A stretch of DNA of 64,000 nt, from contig NZ_CP012643.1 in the NCBI RefSeq assembly GCF_001310085.1, positions 396,001 to 460,000 on the forward strand, written 5' to 3'. This document shows, piece after piece, positions 16,202 through 25,141 of the stretch. Source of the DNA: Rufibacter tibetensis. Its GTDB lineage: Bacteria > Bacteroidota > Bacteroidia > Cytophagales > Hymenobacteraceae. A model generated the notes under the pieces. The model had not been told where the DNA came from. It worked only from the letters and a program-made list of their open reading frames with translations, and did no database searches. Each line of letters begins with the position of its first letter. The stretch's first letter is position 1. A program made the translations under genes and the position numbers.

Positions 16202-18550
16202 TCAGGCATTGACTGCAATTCTATTGGCCCATTTCATACGGTTAGCGTAGCGCATCAGGGCATCCTCCAGGGCAGGCAAAACTTGACCCCGTTCGCTGCT
16301 TAAAGCGCTGTATCTTGGACGGGGCGCCTGTTGCCCCTGCCATTCATTCGCTAAAAATCCTTGGATTAATCTAGGGTCCAGACCAGCAATCTCGGCGGCT
16401 TTGCGCGCCAGGTCAGCCCAGGAGATTTCGCCTTCGTTGGTCAAATGCCAGATGCCATGCTCTTCGTCTACCAACATGTCCAAGCAGGCGTTTACCAGGT
16501 CGGGCACGTAAGTGGGCGAGATGATGATGTCTTCCGGGGCCAGGAAGGTGTTACCTTTGGCCAGTTGGTTGATCATGGAAGTCAGGAAGTTAGCATCATC
16601 CCAAGGCCCGAAGAACGAACTGGTTCGGACAATCAAGGCTCCCGGGTGCATGTCCTGCACGTATTTCTCGGCCTGCGCTTTGCTCCTGCCATACACGTTC
16701 AAAGGGTTTACCGCATCGCTCTCCAGGTAAGGCTCCTGCTTTAAACCGTCAAACACCAGGTCAGAAGAGAAAGTCAGGTACTGCACGCCTCTTTTCTGGC
16801 AAGTGGCGGCCAGCAACATGGCCCCGTGCGTGTTGACCAGATGGCAAGCCTCGCAATCTTCCTCGGCTTCATCAATTTTCACGTAGCCCGCCGCATTGAT
16901 CACCGCCCACGGGTTATAGTAGTTCATGGCCCGTTCAATGGAAAACGGATCAGCAATGTTCATTTGCTTCCGGCTCACCAACCGGTACGGGATGTGGCGG
17001 TCGCCGCAAAGGCGGGCAAACGCGCTGCCCAGTGTACCAGTGGCTCCTGTGATGAGAATGGGGCGGGTGGTATCTTCCAGGTGACGCACCTCTTTCTCTG
17101 TGAGACCCTCTCCTTCCGGAATGGTTTCTGTTTCATAAATGGGGTTCCAGTTGTTGCGCCAGACAGATTTGGTACCCCGGCCAAACCGGCTTTCTTCGCG
17201 ATTCAGGAAAAGCTCCGCGTGTTTGGCCTCCTCATTAAACGGATAGAAGAAGCGGTCTGGGCGCTGCCACCAACCCGGCAGGTGAAACAAGGGGTGTTCA
17301 TACTCCTCGCCCTTGGCCAGTCTGGTTAACATCTTAGCCAGAGCAGTGGGCCTTGGCACCGCACTGCGTACATCAAATACGCCCGGCTCATAATAGCCTT
17401 CGGCCCGGGTGACCAGATTTACCCAGTCAAAGGTACCCAGCAAGGACCAGGCTGCCACGCCTACAATGTTTACCCCCTCTTTTTTCAAATTGGTGCAGGA
17501 ATCCCACACGTGCTTAAACCATTGCACCTGCTCTTCGCGGGCCCCGCAGATATGCACCTCAGTTACTGAGATGGGCAAGCCATAGCGTTCCCAGGTTTCG
17601 CGCAACAGGACTTTGTGGCCCGCATAGAAACCGGCTGGGTCTTCGGTTTTTACCCGCAGGGCTTCCACGTCGGCGTACTGGTGAATACCATTCCCGCCGT
17701 GGGTCCACTCCGGAAAGCCGGCCAGGTTCTCGTCAATGTAGCGTTCACTGGGAGGGTAATGGTTGATACCAATGATATCTGGCGGACACGGATTGTCTCT
17801 GAACCACTGCAGGTCTTCCTCGGGAATACCATTATTCACGAAATACTGCCACATGGAGTGCTCCGGCGTAAGGGTACCAGTGAGCAGGTCCAGGCTAGCC
17901 CATCTTCGGTCATTGTCCAGTTTGGCCTGGTAGGCCAATAGCGGACTGCTGTAGGTTTTTCCCAAATCCTCGGTTTGCACCAGCTTGGCGTTAGGGTTCA
18001 CTTCCCTAATGGCGCGCATGGCCAGCACCGTGGCTTTGCATTGGTGCAATAAGGTTAAGCCAAAGGTTTTGCCGTCTCTGCCGTGCGGGTACCAATGGCC
18101 GTACAAGCCGCTGAAACGGGCAGTGGTTAACGGTTCATTGACGGGTGTATAGTATTCAACCCAGGGGTACCGTTCTGCCACGGCGCGAGCGTATTCAGCT
18201 ACTCCCTCGGGAAAAGAGGGGTCTGCCAGGTTGGTGTGGATAGGGCCGCTGCCGTGGTGAACCAATCCAAGAATAGGAGTTATGTTGTGTTCCTGCAGCA
18301 ATTGCATGCGGCGGTCTCCCCAGGTCCAGTCAGCGGTGGCAGGTCCGTTGGGAGCGGTTAATTCCCAAAGCAACGGATAGCGTATTTTATGTACCCCAAT
18401 GGAGCCAAACAAGGCAATGTCTTCTTCCCGAAAGGCATGGCCGTTTAATTGCATCTGGTCCATGTAATCATCACCCACCCGGTTCACGGTACACTCCAAA
18501 CCCGCCCATACTTCTGGGAAACAAGGGTTCAGATTTTCGCTTTTCTCCAT
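16202..18550 (-). CDS. GH1-like glycosidase fused to an RmlD-like sugar-nucleotide reductase
   Basis: 782-residue two-domain protein. Residues 1-410 are a family 1 glycoside hydrolase-like TIM barrel: TPVNEP puts the acid/base at Glu139, GINHYPPSERY is the conserved GH1 region, and SVTEVHICG places Glu331 where the nucleophile (normally ITENG) belongs. A linker (about 411-495) leads to an NAD(P)-dependent extended SDR of the RmlD/dTDP-4-dehydrorhamnose reductase type: TGATGTLGSAF at 501-511, NAAGYVKIDEAEE, and the YxxxK pair Tyr620/Lys624. No signal peptide, so it is cytoplasmic. The natural substrate is unknown; combining glycoside cleavage or transfer with a reductase suggests remodelling of a sugar in one pathway. 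Monocistronic. Confidence 0.88.
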   Translation of the reverse strand: MEKSENLNPCFPEVWAGLECTVNRVGDDYMDQMQLNGHAFREEDIALFGSIGVHKIRYPLLWELTAPNGPATADWTWGDRRMQLLQEHNITPILGLVHHGSGPIHTNLADPSFPEGVAEYARAVAERYPWVEYYTPVNEPLTTARFSGLYGHWYPHGRDGKTFGLTLLHQCKATVLAMRAIREVNPNAKLVQTEDLGKTYSSPLLAYQAKLDNDRRWASLDLLTGTLTPEHSMWQYFVNNGIPEEDLQWFRDNPCPPDIIGINHYPPSERYIDENLAGFPEWTHGGNGIHQYADVEALRVKTEDPAGFYAGHKVLLRETWERYGLPISVTEVHICGAREEQVQWFKHVWDSCTNLKKEGVNIVGVAAWSLLGTFDWVNLVTRAEGYYEPGVFDVRSAVPRPTALAKMLTRLAKGEEYEHPLFHLPGWWQRPDRFFYPFNEEAKHAELFLNREESRFGRGTKSVWRNNWNPIYETETIPEGEGLTEKEVRHLEDTTRPILITGATGTLGSAFARLCGDRHIPYRLVSRKQMNIADPFSIERAMNYYNPWAVINAAGYVKIDEAEEDCEACHLVNTHGAMLLAATCQKRGVQYLTFSSDLVFDGLKQEPYLESDAVNPLNVYGRSKAQAEKYVQDMHPGALIVRTSSFFGPWDDANFLTSMINQLAKGNTFLAPEDIIISPTYVPDLVNACLDMLVDEEHGIWHLTNEGEISWADLARKAAEIAGLDPRLIQGFLANEWQGQQAPRPRYSALSSERGQVLPALEDALMRYANRMKWANRIAVNA

Positions 18551-19190
18551 ATTTTAGAAATTTGAACCCAAATTCCGCAACAGCTTATCTATCATATCAT
18601 TAGATAAATTTACTATTGTTTTATAGGCAGCAAATCCCTGGTTTTTCACCAAAGAATGATTTGCAATTAGCCATAAGGTTCAGTGATTTTAAACAGTTCG
18701 CACCGGCAATTACTATATGGAATTTACCGGTTTTAGAAAATTACGCGAGGGAGAAAGGGATAGTTGGAGAACCTCAATAATATAAGGGTATGCACTTAAA
18801 AAACCGTATTTACTCTAATCAACCTAAGTAATTAAGCCTCTTGCATGGTATTTTATGCATTATTTTCTAAAAACAACTAAAAAGCAGGTTTTAAGCTTAA
18901 GAGTAGCTTTGTGGAAATACCTCTAAATAAAATGAAATTAAAAAAGTGATTAGGTTGAGATTATGCTTCTGAAATAAATCAATCAAAAAATAGAAAACGG
19001 AAAATTTAACTAATTTTTTTTTTATTAAATTGACCTTAAAAGCAAAATCAGAAACAATTAAAAATAGATGCACGACTAATTAGGTAATAATTTACCCTAT
19101 GTTAGAACTGGAAGTATTACTTAATAGACTTAGTTATTTCAGCTTTTGTAAAAGTAAGCTTTAAGCCCATTTTCTAAAAGTACCTGAAAA
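18551..19190. other. Gene-free AT-rich spacer, 640 bases
   Basis: No coding frame, RNA gene or clear hairpin is recognised. The stretch is much richer in A and T than the genes on either side (poly-T around 19013-19023). It holds the promoter of the GH1-SDR gene near 18551-18650, and the 3' end of the kinase gene comes from the other side. Confidence 0.4.
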
Positions 19191-20288
19191 TCAAGAACTA
19201 TGTTTGGGAAGGGTTATATAGAAAGTAGTGCCTTTATCCTCTTCGCTCTCTAAAGATATTTGCCCTTTATGCCATTCCACAATGGTCTTGATAATGGACA
19301 TGCCTAACCCAACAGATGGCTCACCTTTGAGCCCTGGGCGGCGTGCCTTGGTAAACTCCTCAAAAAGAGTTTCATGGTATTGTTTGGGAATGCCTATTCC
19401 GGTGTCGGCTACTTTTATCAGAATTTGATTTTCTTCCTCTTCCAGACTGACGGTGATGTTTCCACCGTCTGGTGTAAACTTGAGCGAGTTGGAGATAAGG
19501 TTACCAATAGCTTGCATAAACTTGATATCATCTACCTGTGCGTAGATTTCCTCCTTGTTGGCAGTGAAGTCAACCTGCACGTGTAACGTTTTTCCCTCTG
19601 CCCTTTTATACTCTACCATGACCTCTCTGAACTTTTCCACCAGATTCACCCGCCGGGTAATTACCTCTGTCTGGGAAGATTCCAGAAATTCCTTTTTCAT
19701 AAATTCCTGAATCAGGCGGGTTCCGTTCTGGCTGCTCTTGTCAATCAAGCGAATAATTTCCAAGGCATCTTCATCGGCTTTCTCTCCTAATTGATCTACC
19801 AGTAATTCTGCAAGGCTATGGATCATGCCCATAGGCCCAGCCAGGTCATGAGAAAGAATGTTTAGAACTGAATTCTTTTTGTTGGAGAACTTCTTGAGGT
19901 TGTCATTGTAGTTGCGCTGCACAGAGATGTCCTCGGCGTGCCCTATGATAAAGCGCTCTCCGGTGCTTTGTTCCAGCAACGTGGGGCGAAGACACACCCA
20001 CTGCTCTGTTTGCCCCGTCAACTTAATCCTAAACTCAACTTCCTGACAAATGCCAGGCTCCCTAACTTTTGTCAGGTTGTCTATCACATGGTTCTGGTCA
20101 TCGGGGTGAACCTGCTTCAGAAGGGCAGCAATATCTGACTGGCCGTTTTGCAGCTTGAAGATATTTCTGAAGGCGGGGCTTAGATACACGAATTTGTCTG
20201 AGCTTGTATCATAAGCAAACAAACTTAAACCAGTTTGCTCTAATAAAGCTTTACAGAACTCGTGAGAATTAATCATAAGAACAGGCAT
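19191..20288 (-). CDS. PAS-domain sensor histidine kinase
   Basis: 365-residue cytoplasmic histidine kinase. A PAS domain covers about 10-125 (SLFAYDTSSDKFVYLSPAF, then a PAC-like GHAEDISVQR). The H-box is LNILSHDLAGPMG with His147 as the phospho-acceptor, the N-box NLISNSLKFTPDGG, the G1 box DTGIGIP and the G2 box GLGMSI. No membrane helix is seen, so it senses an internal signal or is soluble. It is transcribed away from the kinase/regulator cassettes at 20481-25053. Initiation at the internal Met5 (MINSHEF) is also possible. No response regulator is next to it on its strand. Confidence 0.93.
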   Translation of the reverse strand: MPVLMINSHEFCKALLEQTGLSLFAYDTSSDKFVYLSPAFRNIFKLQNGQSDIAALLKQVHPDDQNHVIDNLTKVREPGICQEVEFRIKLTGQTEQWVCLRPTLLEQSTGERFIIGHAEDISVQRNYNDNLKKFSNKKNSVLNILSHDLAGPMGMIHSLAELLVDQLGEKADEDALEIIRLIDKSSQNGTRLIQEFMKKEFLESSQTEVITRRVNLVEKFREVMVEYKRAEGKTLHVQVDFTANKEEIYAQVDDIKFMQAIGNLISNSLKFTPDGGNITVSLEEEENQILIKVADTGIGIPKQYHETLFEEFTKARRPGLKGEPSVGLGMSIIKTIVEWHKGQISLESEEDKGTTFYITLPKHSS

Positions 20289-20480
20289 TCTGAAACGCTG
20301 TTATCCAAAAAGGCCGTTCCATTTTGTTAAATATACACTTAAAAGCAAATAAGAGTTTATCCTTAGCGCGTATTTATTCTGAAAGCCTGCGAGTTATACT
20401 TTTCAAGAAAGCAACCCGAACCTTCTATGAAGCTTTTAGTAAAAGGGATAAAAACGCACTATTAGCTGTGCTAAGCACTT

Positions 20481-21613
20481 ATGTCCCCTATTTATTCTGC
20501 AGACAGCATCAACTCCTTTTTTGTAAACCAGGTAAAAGATTACGCAATTTTCGCCACTGACACAAACGGCATCATTACCGCCTGGAACAAGGGAGCAGAG
20601 CGGTTGAAAGGCTACACCGAAGAAGAAATAATAGGTCAGTTTTATGGCATCCTGCACCCTGACGAGTACCAGGCAGCGGGTTACCCCGAAAAGGAGTTAG
20701 ATTCGGCTTTGCAAAACGGGTCTTTTGAAGCCGAAGACTGGCGCAAAAAGAAAGACGGGTCCTTTTTCTGGGCCTCCGTTACCCTTACCCCTATTTTGAT
20801 GAAAACGGAAAACACATTGGCTACACCAAAATAACAGGAGACCTCACCAAGCAAAAGGAACTGCGGGATAAACTGGCCGAGCGGCAGCAAGATGCCCTGG
20901 AGCGCAAAAACAATGAATTGGAAAGGATTAACCTTGACCTGGATAATTTCATCTATACCGCCTCCCATGACCTGCGCTCCCCTATCACCAACATAGAGGC
21001 CTTGATGAACTATCTGGAAGAGAAACTAAAGGAAGAAAACGCCCTTTCAGAAGAAACCAAAGAGGTCTTGCAGCGGGTAATGGACTCAGTGAACCGTTTT
21101 AAGCGTACTATTGAAGATCTGGCAGCAATCAGCCGGCTACAGAAAGACACCGTTGAGGAAGCCGCCGAGATTGTCACCAACATCAAAGACGTGTATGAAG
21201 ACATCATGGCTGACTTTGACTACCCTAACCAGAATGCCTGCTTTATCCAGACCGACTTCCAGGTACGTCAGCTCAACTTTTCTAAAAAGAACTTCAGAAG
21301 CATTTTATATAACCTCCTCAGCAATGCCCTCAAATACCAGGCAAATGAACGCGATTGTATTGTTCATGTGACTACCCATTTAGAGGAACCTTATGTGGTA
21401 TTACAGGTAAAAGACAATGGCCTTGGCATGAACCCCAGACAGCAGGAGCAATTGTTCACCATGTTCCGGCGCTTCCATGACCATGTAGAGGGCACTGGTG
21501 TGGGTCTTTTCATGGTAAAGCGGATAGTAGACAACGCAGATGGAAAGATTGAGGTGGAAAGCGAGGAAGGAGAAGGAACTACATTTAGGGTCTACCTTCA
21601 GGCTGCTATGTAA
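20481..21613 (+). pseudogene. PAS histidine kinase broken by a one-base deletion
   Basis: The first part (20481-20834) encodes a PAS domain (DYAIFATDTNGIITAWNKGA, then KKKDGSFFWASVTLTPI) and runs into a stop. One base of frame change in the T-run at 20794-20797 restores PIFDENGKHIGYTKITGD and joins it to the kinase part (20918-21613 has the internal start): H-box TASHDLRSPITNIEA, N-box NLLSNALKYQ, G1 DNGLGM, G2 EGTGVGLFMV. Four T residues are present where five are needed; the repaired gene would encode 377 residues. It precedes its response regulator by 44 bases and is paralogous to the C-terminus of the intact kinase at 22261. A genuine mutation, slippage-dependent expression and a sequencing error are all possible. 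Confidence 0.85.
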
Positions 21614-21657
21614 TTCCCTATTAGTCTAACACAAAGTATATTCAGTACCCTAGAGAA

Positions 21658-22089
21658 ATGCAGGAGCAGGACACAGCAGACGCAAAACCAGAGAAAGTAC
21701 AGAAGGCAGATAGTGTGATGGTAGTGGACGATGATGAAAACTGGATTTTCGTGTCTAAGATACTCCTGAAGAAAGCCGGCATAGGAAAGGAAATCATTAC
21801 TGCCAAAAACGGTCTGGAAGCGATTACCAAACTAAAGGACCTGGTGGCCGCAGAAGATAAAAAGCTACCTGACATCATCTTTCTGGACATCCGCATGCCT
21901 GTCATGGATGGCTTTGAGTTTTTAGAAGAAACTACCAAAACAGAAGCGTTAAACCTGAGCCAAACCAAGGTATACATCTGCAGCAGTTCGCTTAGCCCCG
22001 GAGACCAGGAAAGAGCCGCCCTGTACCCGGTAGCAGGTTTTCTTACCAAACCCCTTACCAAAGAGGTTCTCCAGGAAATTTTAAGGTAA
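21658..22089 (+). CDS. Single-domain response regulator, copy 1
   Basis: 143 residues, only a receiver domain. Acidic pocket DDDE near 24-27, phospho-acceptor Asp77 in FLDIRMPVMDG, switch Ser in CSSSL and Lys in LTKPL. There is no output domain, so it works through protein contact or a phosphorelay. The type resembles Rcp1-like regulators that pair with phytochrome-family kinases. It is in one operon with the kinase just upstream and is strongly similar, over its full 143 residues, to the copy at 24622-25053. Confidence 0.93.
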   Translation: MQEQDTADAKPEKVQKADSVMVVDDDENWIFVSKILLKKAGIGKEIITAKNGLEAITKLKDLVAAEDKKLPDIIFLDIRMPVMDGFEFLEETTKTEALNLSQTKVYICSSSLSPGDQERAALYPVAGFLTKPLTKEVLQEILR

Positions 22090-22260
22090 ACCTTTAACCA
22101 GGGTGTTACCAAAGCGGCACCTTAGCCTTGTTCCTTTACATTGTCAGGAGAATGAGAGAGGTTCTTCTTCAAACAATAGGTTTATTCCTGCCTCTACTTT
22201 TTCTGCAACGAAAGAGAGCACATTCACCACTCAGTTTTTTACTGCAGCCTAAGGAAGTAT

Positions 22261-24573
22261 ATGCTTAACGAGATTATAAGTGAGAGATCAGATTATGTGG
22301 TAGACTTTAAAGCAGTATTTGAAGCTCTTCCGGGAAGCTTTCTGATCATACAACCAAATCCCCCTCATTTCACCATTCTGGAAGGAAGCGATGACCTCTT
22401 CCAAACCGCTGGCCAGTCAAGGCATACTGTGTTAGGCAGAAGTGTGTTTGAGGCTTTTCCTGAGAACCCAGTGGTCTTAACGGCCACAGGCCCCTCCTCT
22501 TTAAGAAATTCTTTTCAGAACGTTCTCACCACCAAAATGACAGACCATATGCCCATTTTGCGCTATGACGTACTTGGAGCAGACGGTCAATTTAAAGAGC
22601 GGTACTGGTCTGCCTGCAACAAGCCAGTTCTGGGCAAAGACGGAGAAGTACTTTACATTCTTCATTCCACCTTTGATGTCACTGATCAGGTCCTTACCAC
22701 AAACAAAATAGAAGAAAGCGAATCCCGTTTCCGGCACATGGTAGAACAGTCGCCGGTGGCGTTTCTGTTAACCCGAGGTACTGATCTTATCATTGAGAGT
22801 ATCAATGCCCCCATGTTACGCCTTATGGGCAAAGAGACAGAAGCGGTCATTGGCAAAAAAATGGTAGAAGTTCTGCCAGAGTTAAAGGACCAGCCAATCC
22901 TGACCTTTGCCAAAAGGGTGCAGGAAACAGGTGAATCATTTTCAGGAATAGAAGTGCAGGTAGATCTCCTGAATGAGGATAAACTGAAAAAGCATTATGT
23001 CAATGTCTCCTACACGCCTCTGATTGAAAGCGGAAAAGTAACCGGGGTAATCCATGTGGCCCATGATGTGACGGAGCAGGTACAGGCCCGCCAGAAAGTA
23101 GAAGCCAGCCAGGAAGAATTGAAACGGTTCAAGTTCATGGCCGATCAGGCCCAGGACTCTTTAGTGTTAATGCGCGAAAACGGCACCTTTGCCTACCTTA
23201 ACAAAAAAGCCTTGGAAGTTTGGGGGTACTCAGAAGAGGAAGGGCAACAGCTGCGGGTGCCAGAGGTAGACCCCGTGTACCAGGAAGAAATGTTTTTACA
23301 ACTCTTTGCCAGGGCTCAGAAGGAAACCATTCCACAATTTGAAACCCTGCACAGAAGAAAAGACGGACACATTTATCCCGTAGAGGCCACCGTAGTAGGG
23401 CTTTTACTGAACGGAGAACCAAACCTGCTAGCAGTTACCAGAGATATTACCGCCCGCAAGGAAATGGAAGCTGCGCTGAAAGAAAGTGAAGAAAGGTTCA
23501 GGATTATGGCAGACGCAGCACCCAACATGGTGTGGTCCATCAATCCTCAGGCAGCCATCACGTATGTAAATTCCTACTTCCTTTCTTTCCTGGGTGTTTC
23601 CTATGATACCTTCTTACGAGACAATTGGCTTCCGTATGTGCACCCCGAAGACATAGAGAAAGCGAAACAAGCCCTGGCTGGAGCTATCCAGAACAGAGGG
23701 ATTTTCACCATAGAACACCGGATGCGGCGGCACGATGGCGTCTTCCGGTGGCTGTTTTCACAGGCAGCCCCCAGCTATCTGGCTAACGGGGAACTATACA
23801 GCTATGTAGGCTCCTCTATTGACATCACAGACCTGAAAGAGGCGGAAGAAGCCTTGGCCCAGAAGAATGCCCAGTTGGTACAGACCAATAACGACCTGGA
23901 TACCTTTGTGTACACCGCCTCCCATGACCTGCGCTCCCCTATCACCACAATTGAAGCCCTGATTGGTTTCCTGAAAGAAGAATTGACTGAGACGGCCTGC
24001 TTGAATGCCGACACGGAGAACATCATGAACCGGATCATCACGTCAGTTAGTAGGCTTCAACGCACTATTCAGGACCTGACCAACATAAGCAGGTTACAGA
24101 ATGCCAACCAGAAAAACCCCAAAGGAGAACCCATTGACGTACAGGAAGTGTACGAAGACATTAAGGCCGACCTGGTTTCTTCCAGCAACGTACCGCTTTG
24201 CCAGATCCAGACCGATTTCCAGGTACAACAACTTCACTTCTCTAAAAAGAACTTTAGAAGCATCTTGTACAACCTACTCAGCAATGCCCTCAAATACCAG
24301 TCCCCTGACCGGGATTGCACCATTCATATTCAAACCCGGATAGAAGATGATCAGCTAGTACTACAAGTAAAAGACAACGGTTTGGGCCTGAACGAACGCC
24401 AGCAGGAACAGCTGTTCACCATGTTCCGGCGCTTCCATGACCACGTGGAGGGCACTGGCGTAGGGTTGTTCATGGTAAAACGAATAGTTGAAAACAATAA
24501 CGGCAGAATTGAGGTTGATAGCGAAGAAGGCAAGGGAACCGAGTTTAGAGTGTACCTGCCGGTAGCTGAGTAA
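22261..24573 (+). CDS. Multi-PAS sensor histidine kinase
   Basis: 770-residue soluble kinase with about four PAS modules (roughly 10-145, 155-275, 285-405, 410-530; PAC endings such as GVIHVAHDVTEQV, LLAVTRDITARKEM and YVGSSIDITDLKEAEE), a coiled coil (about 530-560), the H-box TASHDLRSPITTIEA, and an HATPase_c domain at about 660-768 with NLLSNALKYQ, DNGLGLN and EGTGVGLFMV. No membrane helix is seen. The catalytic part is nearly the same as in the broken kinase at 20481-21613, for example the shared TMFRRFHDHVEGTGVGLFMV. It is followed after 48 bases by its own single-domain regulator. Confidence 0.94.
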   Translation: MLNEIISERSDYVVDFKAVFEALPGSFLIIQPNPPHFTILEGSDDLFQTAGQSRHTVLGRSVFEAFPENPVVLTATGPSSLRNSFQNVLTTKMTDHMPILRYDVLGADGQFKERYWSACNKPVLGKDGEVLYILHSTFDVTDQVLTTNKIEESESRFRHMVEQSPVAFLLTRGTDLIIESINAPMLRLMGKETEAVIGKKMVEVLPELKDQPILTFAKRVQETGESFSGIEVQVDLLNEDKLKKHYVNVSYTPLIESGKVTGVIHVAHDVTEQVQARQKVEASQEELKRFKFMADQAQDSLVLMRENGTFAYLNKKALEVWGYSEEEGQQLRVPEVDPVYQEEMFLQLFARAQKETIPQFETLHRRKDGHIYPVEATVVGLLLNGEPNLLAVTRDITARKEMEAALKESEERFRIMADAAPNMVWSINPQAAITYVNSYFLSFLGVSYDTFLRDNWLPYVHPEDIEKAKQALAGAIQNRGIFTIEHRMRRHDGVFRWLFSQAAPSYLANGELYSYVGSSIDITDLKEAEEALAQKNAQLVQTNNDLDTFVYTASHDLRSPITTIEALIGFLKEELTETACLNADTENIMNRIITSVSRLQRTIQDLTNISRLQNANQKNPKGEPIDVQEVYEDIKADLVSSSNVPLCQIQTDFQVQQLHFSKKNFRSILYNLLSNALKYQSPDRDCTIHIQTRIEDDQLVLQVKDNGLGLNERQQEQLFTMFRRFHDHVEGTGVGLFMVKRIVENNNGRIEVDSEEGKGTEFRVYLPVAE

Positions 24574-24621
24574 AAACCTGTTATCTTTGCCTTACAAGTA
24601 GTCTATCATTACCCCTATAAG

Positions 24622-25053
24622 ATGGAGGAGCGGAAAGTAGCGGTCGCAAACCCTGAAAAATTGCAACAAATAGAAACGGTCATGGTGGTGGACGATGACG
24701 ACAACTGGATTTTCATTTCGAAAATCAATCTAAAGAAAGCCGGTGTAGGAAAGGAAATCATTACCGCCCGCAACGGCCGCGAAGCCCTCACCAAACTACA
24801 GGACCTTGCTGCCACCGGCGAGAAAAAGCTCCCCGAATTAATTTTTGTAGACATCCGCATGCCTGTAATGGACGGCTTTGAGTTTTTGGAGCAAATCACC
24901 CAGGAAGGTACAATAGATTTAGGCCAAAGCAGGGTATACATGTGCAGTAGTTCATTGAACCCGGCAGACAAAGAACGGTCATGCCAATACCCCATTGCTG
25001 GTTTCATTACCAAACCCGTTACAAGAGAAATTTTGCAGAGTATTTTAGGGTAG
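24622..25053 (+). CDS. Single-domain response regulator, copy 2
   Basis: 143 residues, receiver only, with DDDD near 24-27, phospho-acceptor Asp77 in FVDIRMPVMDG, the CSSSL switch segment and Lys in ITKPV. It is the paralogue of 21658-22089 with the same length and the same aligned motifs, so the kinase-regulator unit has been duplicated. It is the last gene of the block and ends at the 27-bp stem at 25065-25123. Confidence 0.93.
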   Translation: MEERKVAVANPEKLQQIETVMVVDDDDNWIFISKINLKKAGVGKEIITARNGREALTKLQDLAATGEKKLPELIFVDIRMPVMDGFEFLEQITQEGTIDLGQSRVYMCSSSLNPADKERSCQYPIAGFITKPVTREILQSILG

Positions 25054-25064
25054 CATATTCAAAA

Positions 25065-25123
25065 ACACCTTCAAAACACAAAGAGCAATCCCTGAAGGAT
25101 TGCTCTTTGTGTTTTGAAGGTGT
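25065..25123. terminator. Bidirectional terminator, 27-bp perfect stem
   Basis: Left arm 25065-25091 and right arm 25097-25123 are perfect complements over 27 bases with a 5-base loop (CTGAA). It separates the convergent regulator gene and rarA. Confidence 0.85.
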
Positions 25124-25141
25124 AGATAGGAATTGCCCCTG

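Noticed and set aside
18551..19190. Possible RNA gene or mobile-element remnant in the AT-rich spacer
   Set aside because: No tRNA-like cloverleaf, terminal inverted repeat or transposase fragment could be found by eye.
20468..20478. Palindrome GTGCTAAGCAC just before the broken kinase start
   Set aside because: Only 5 bases per arm and found once; not enough to call an operator.
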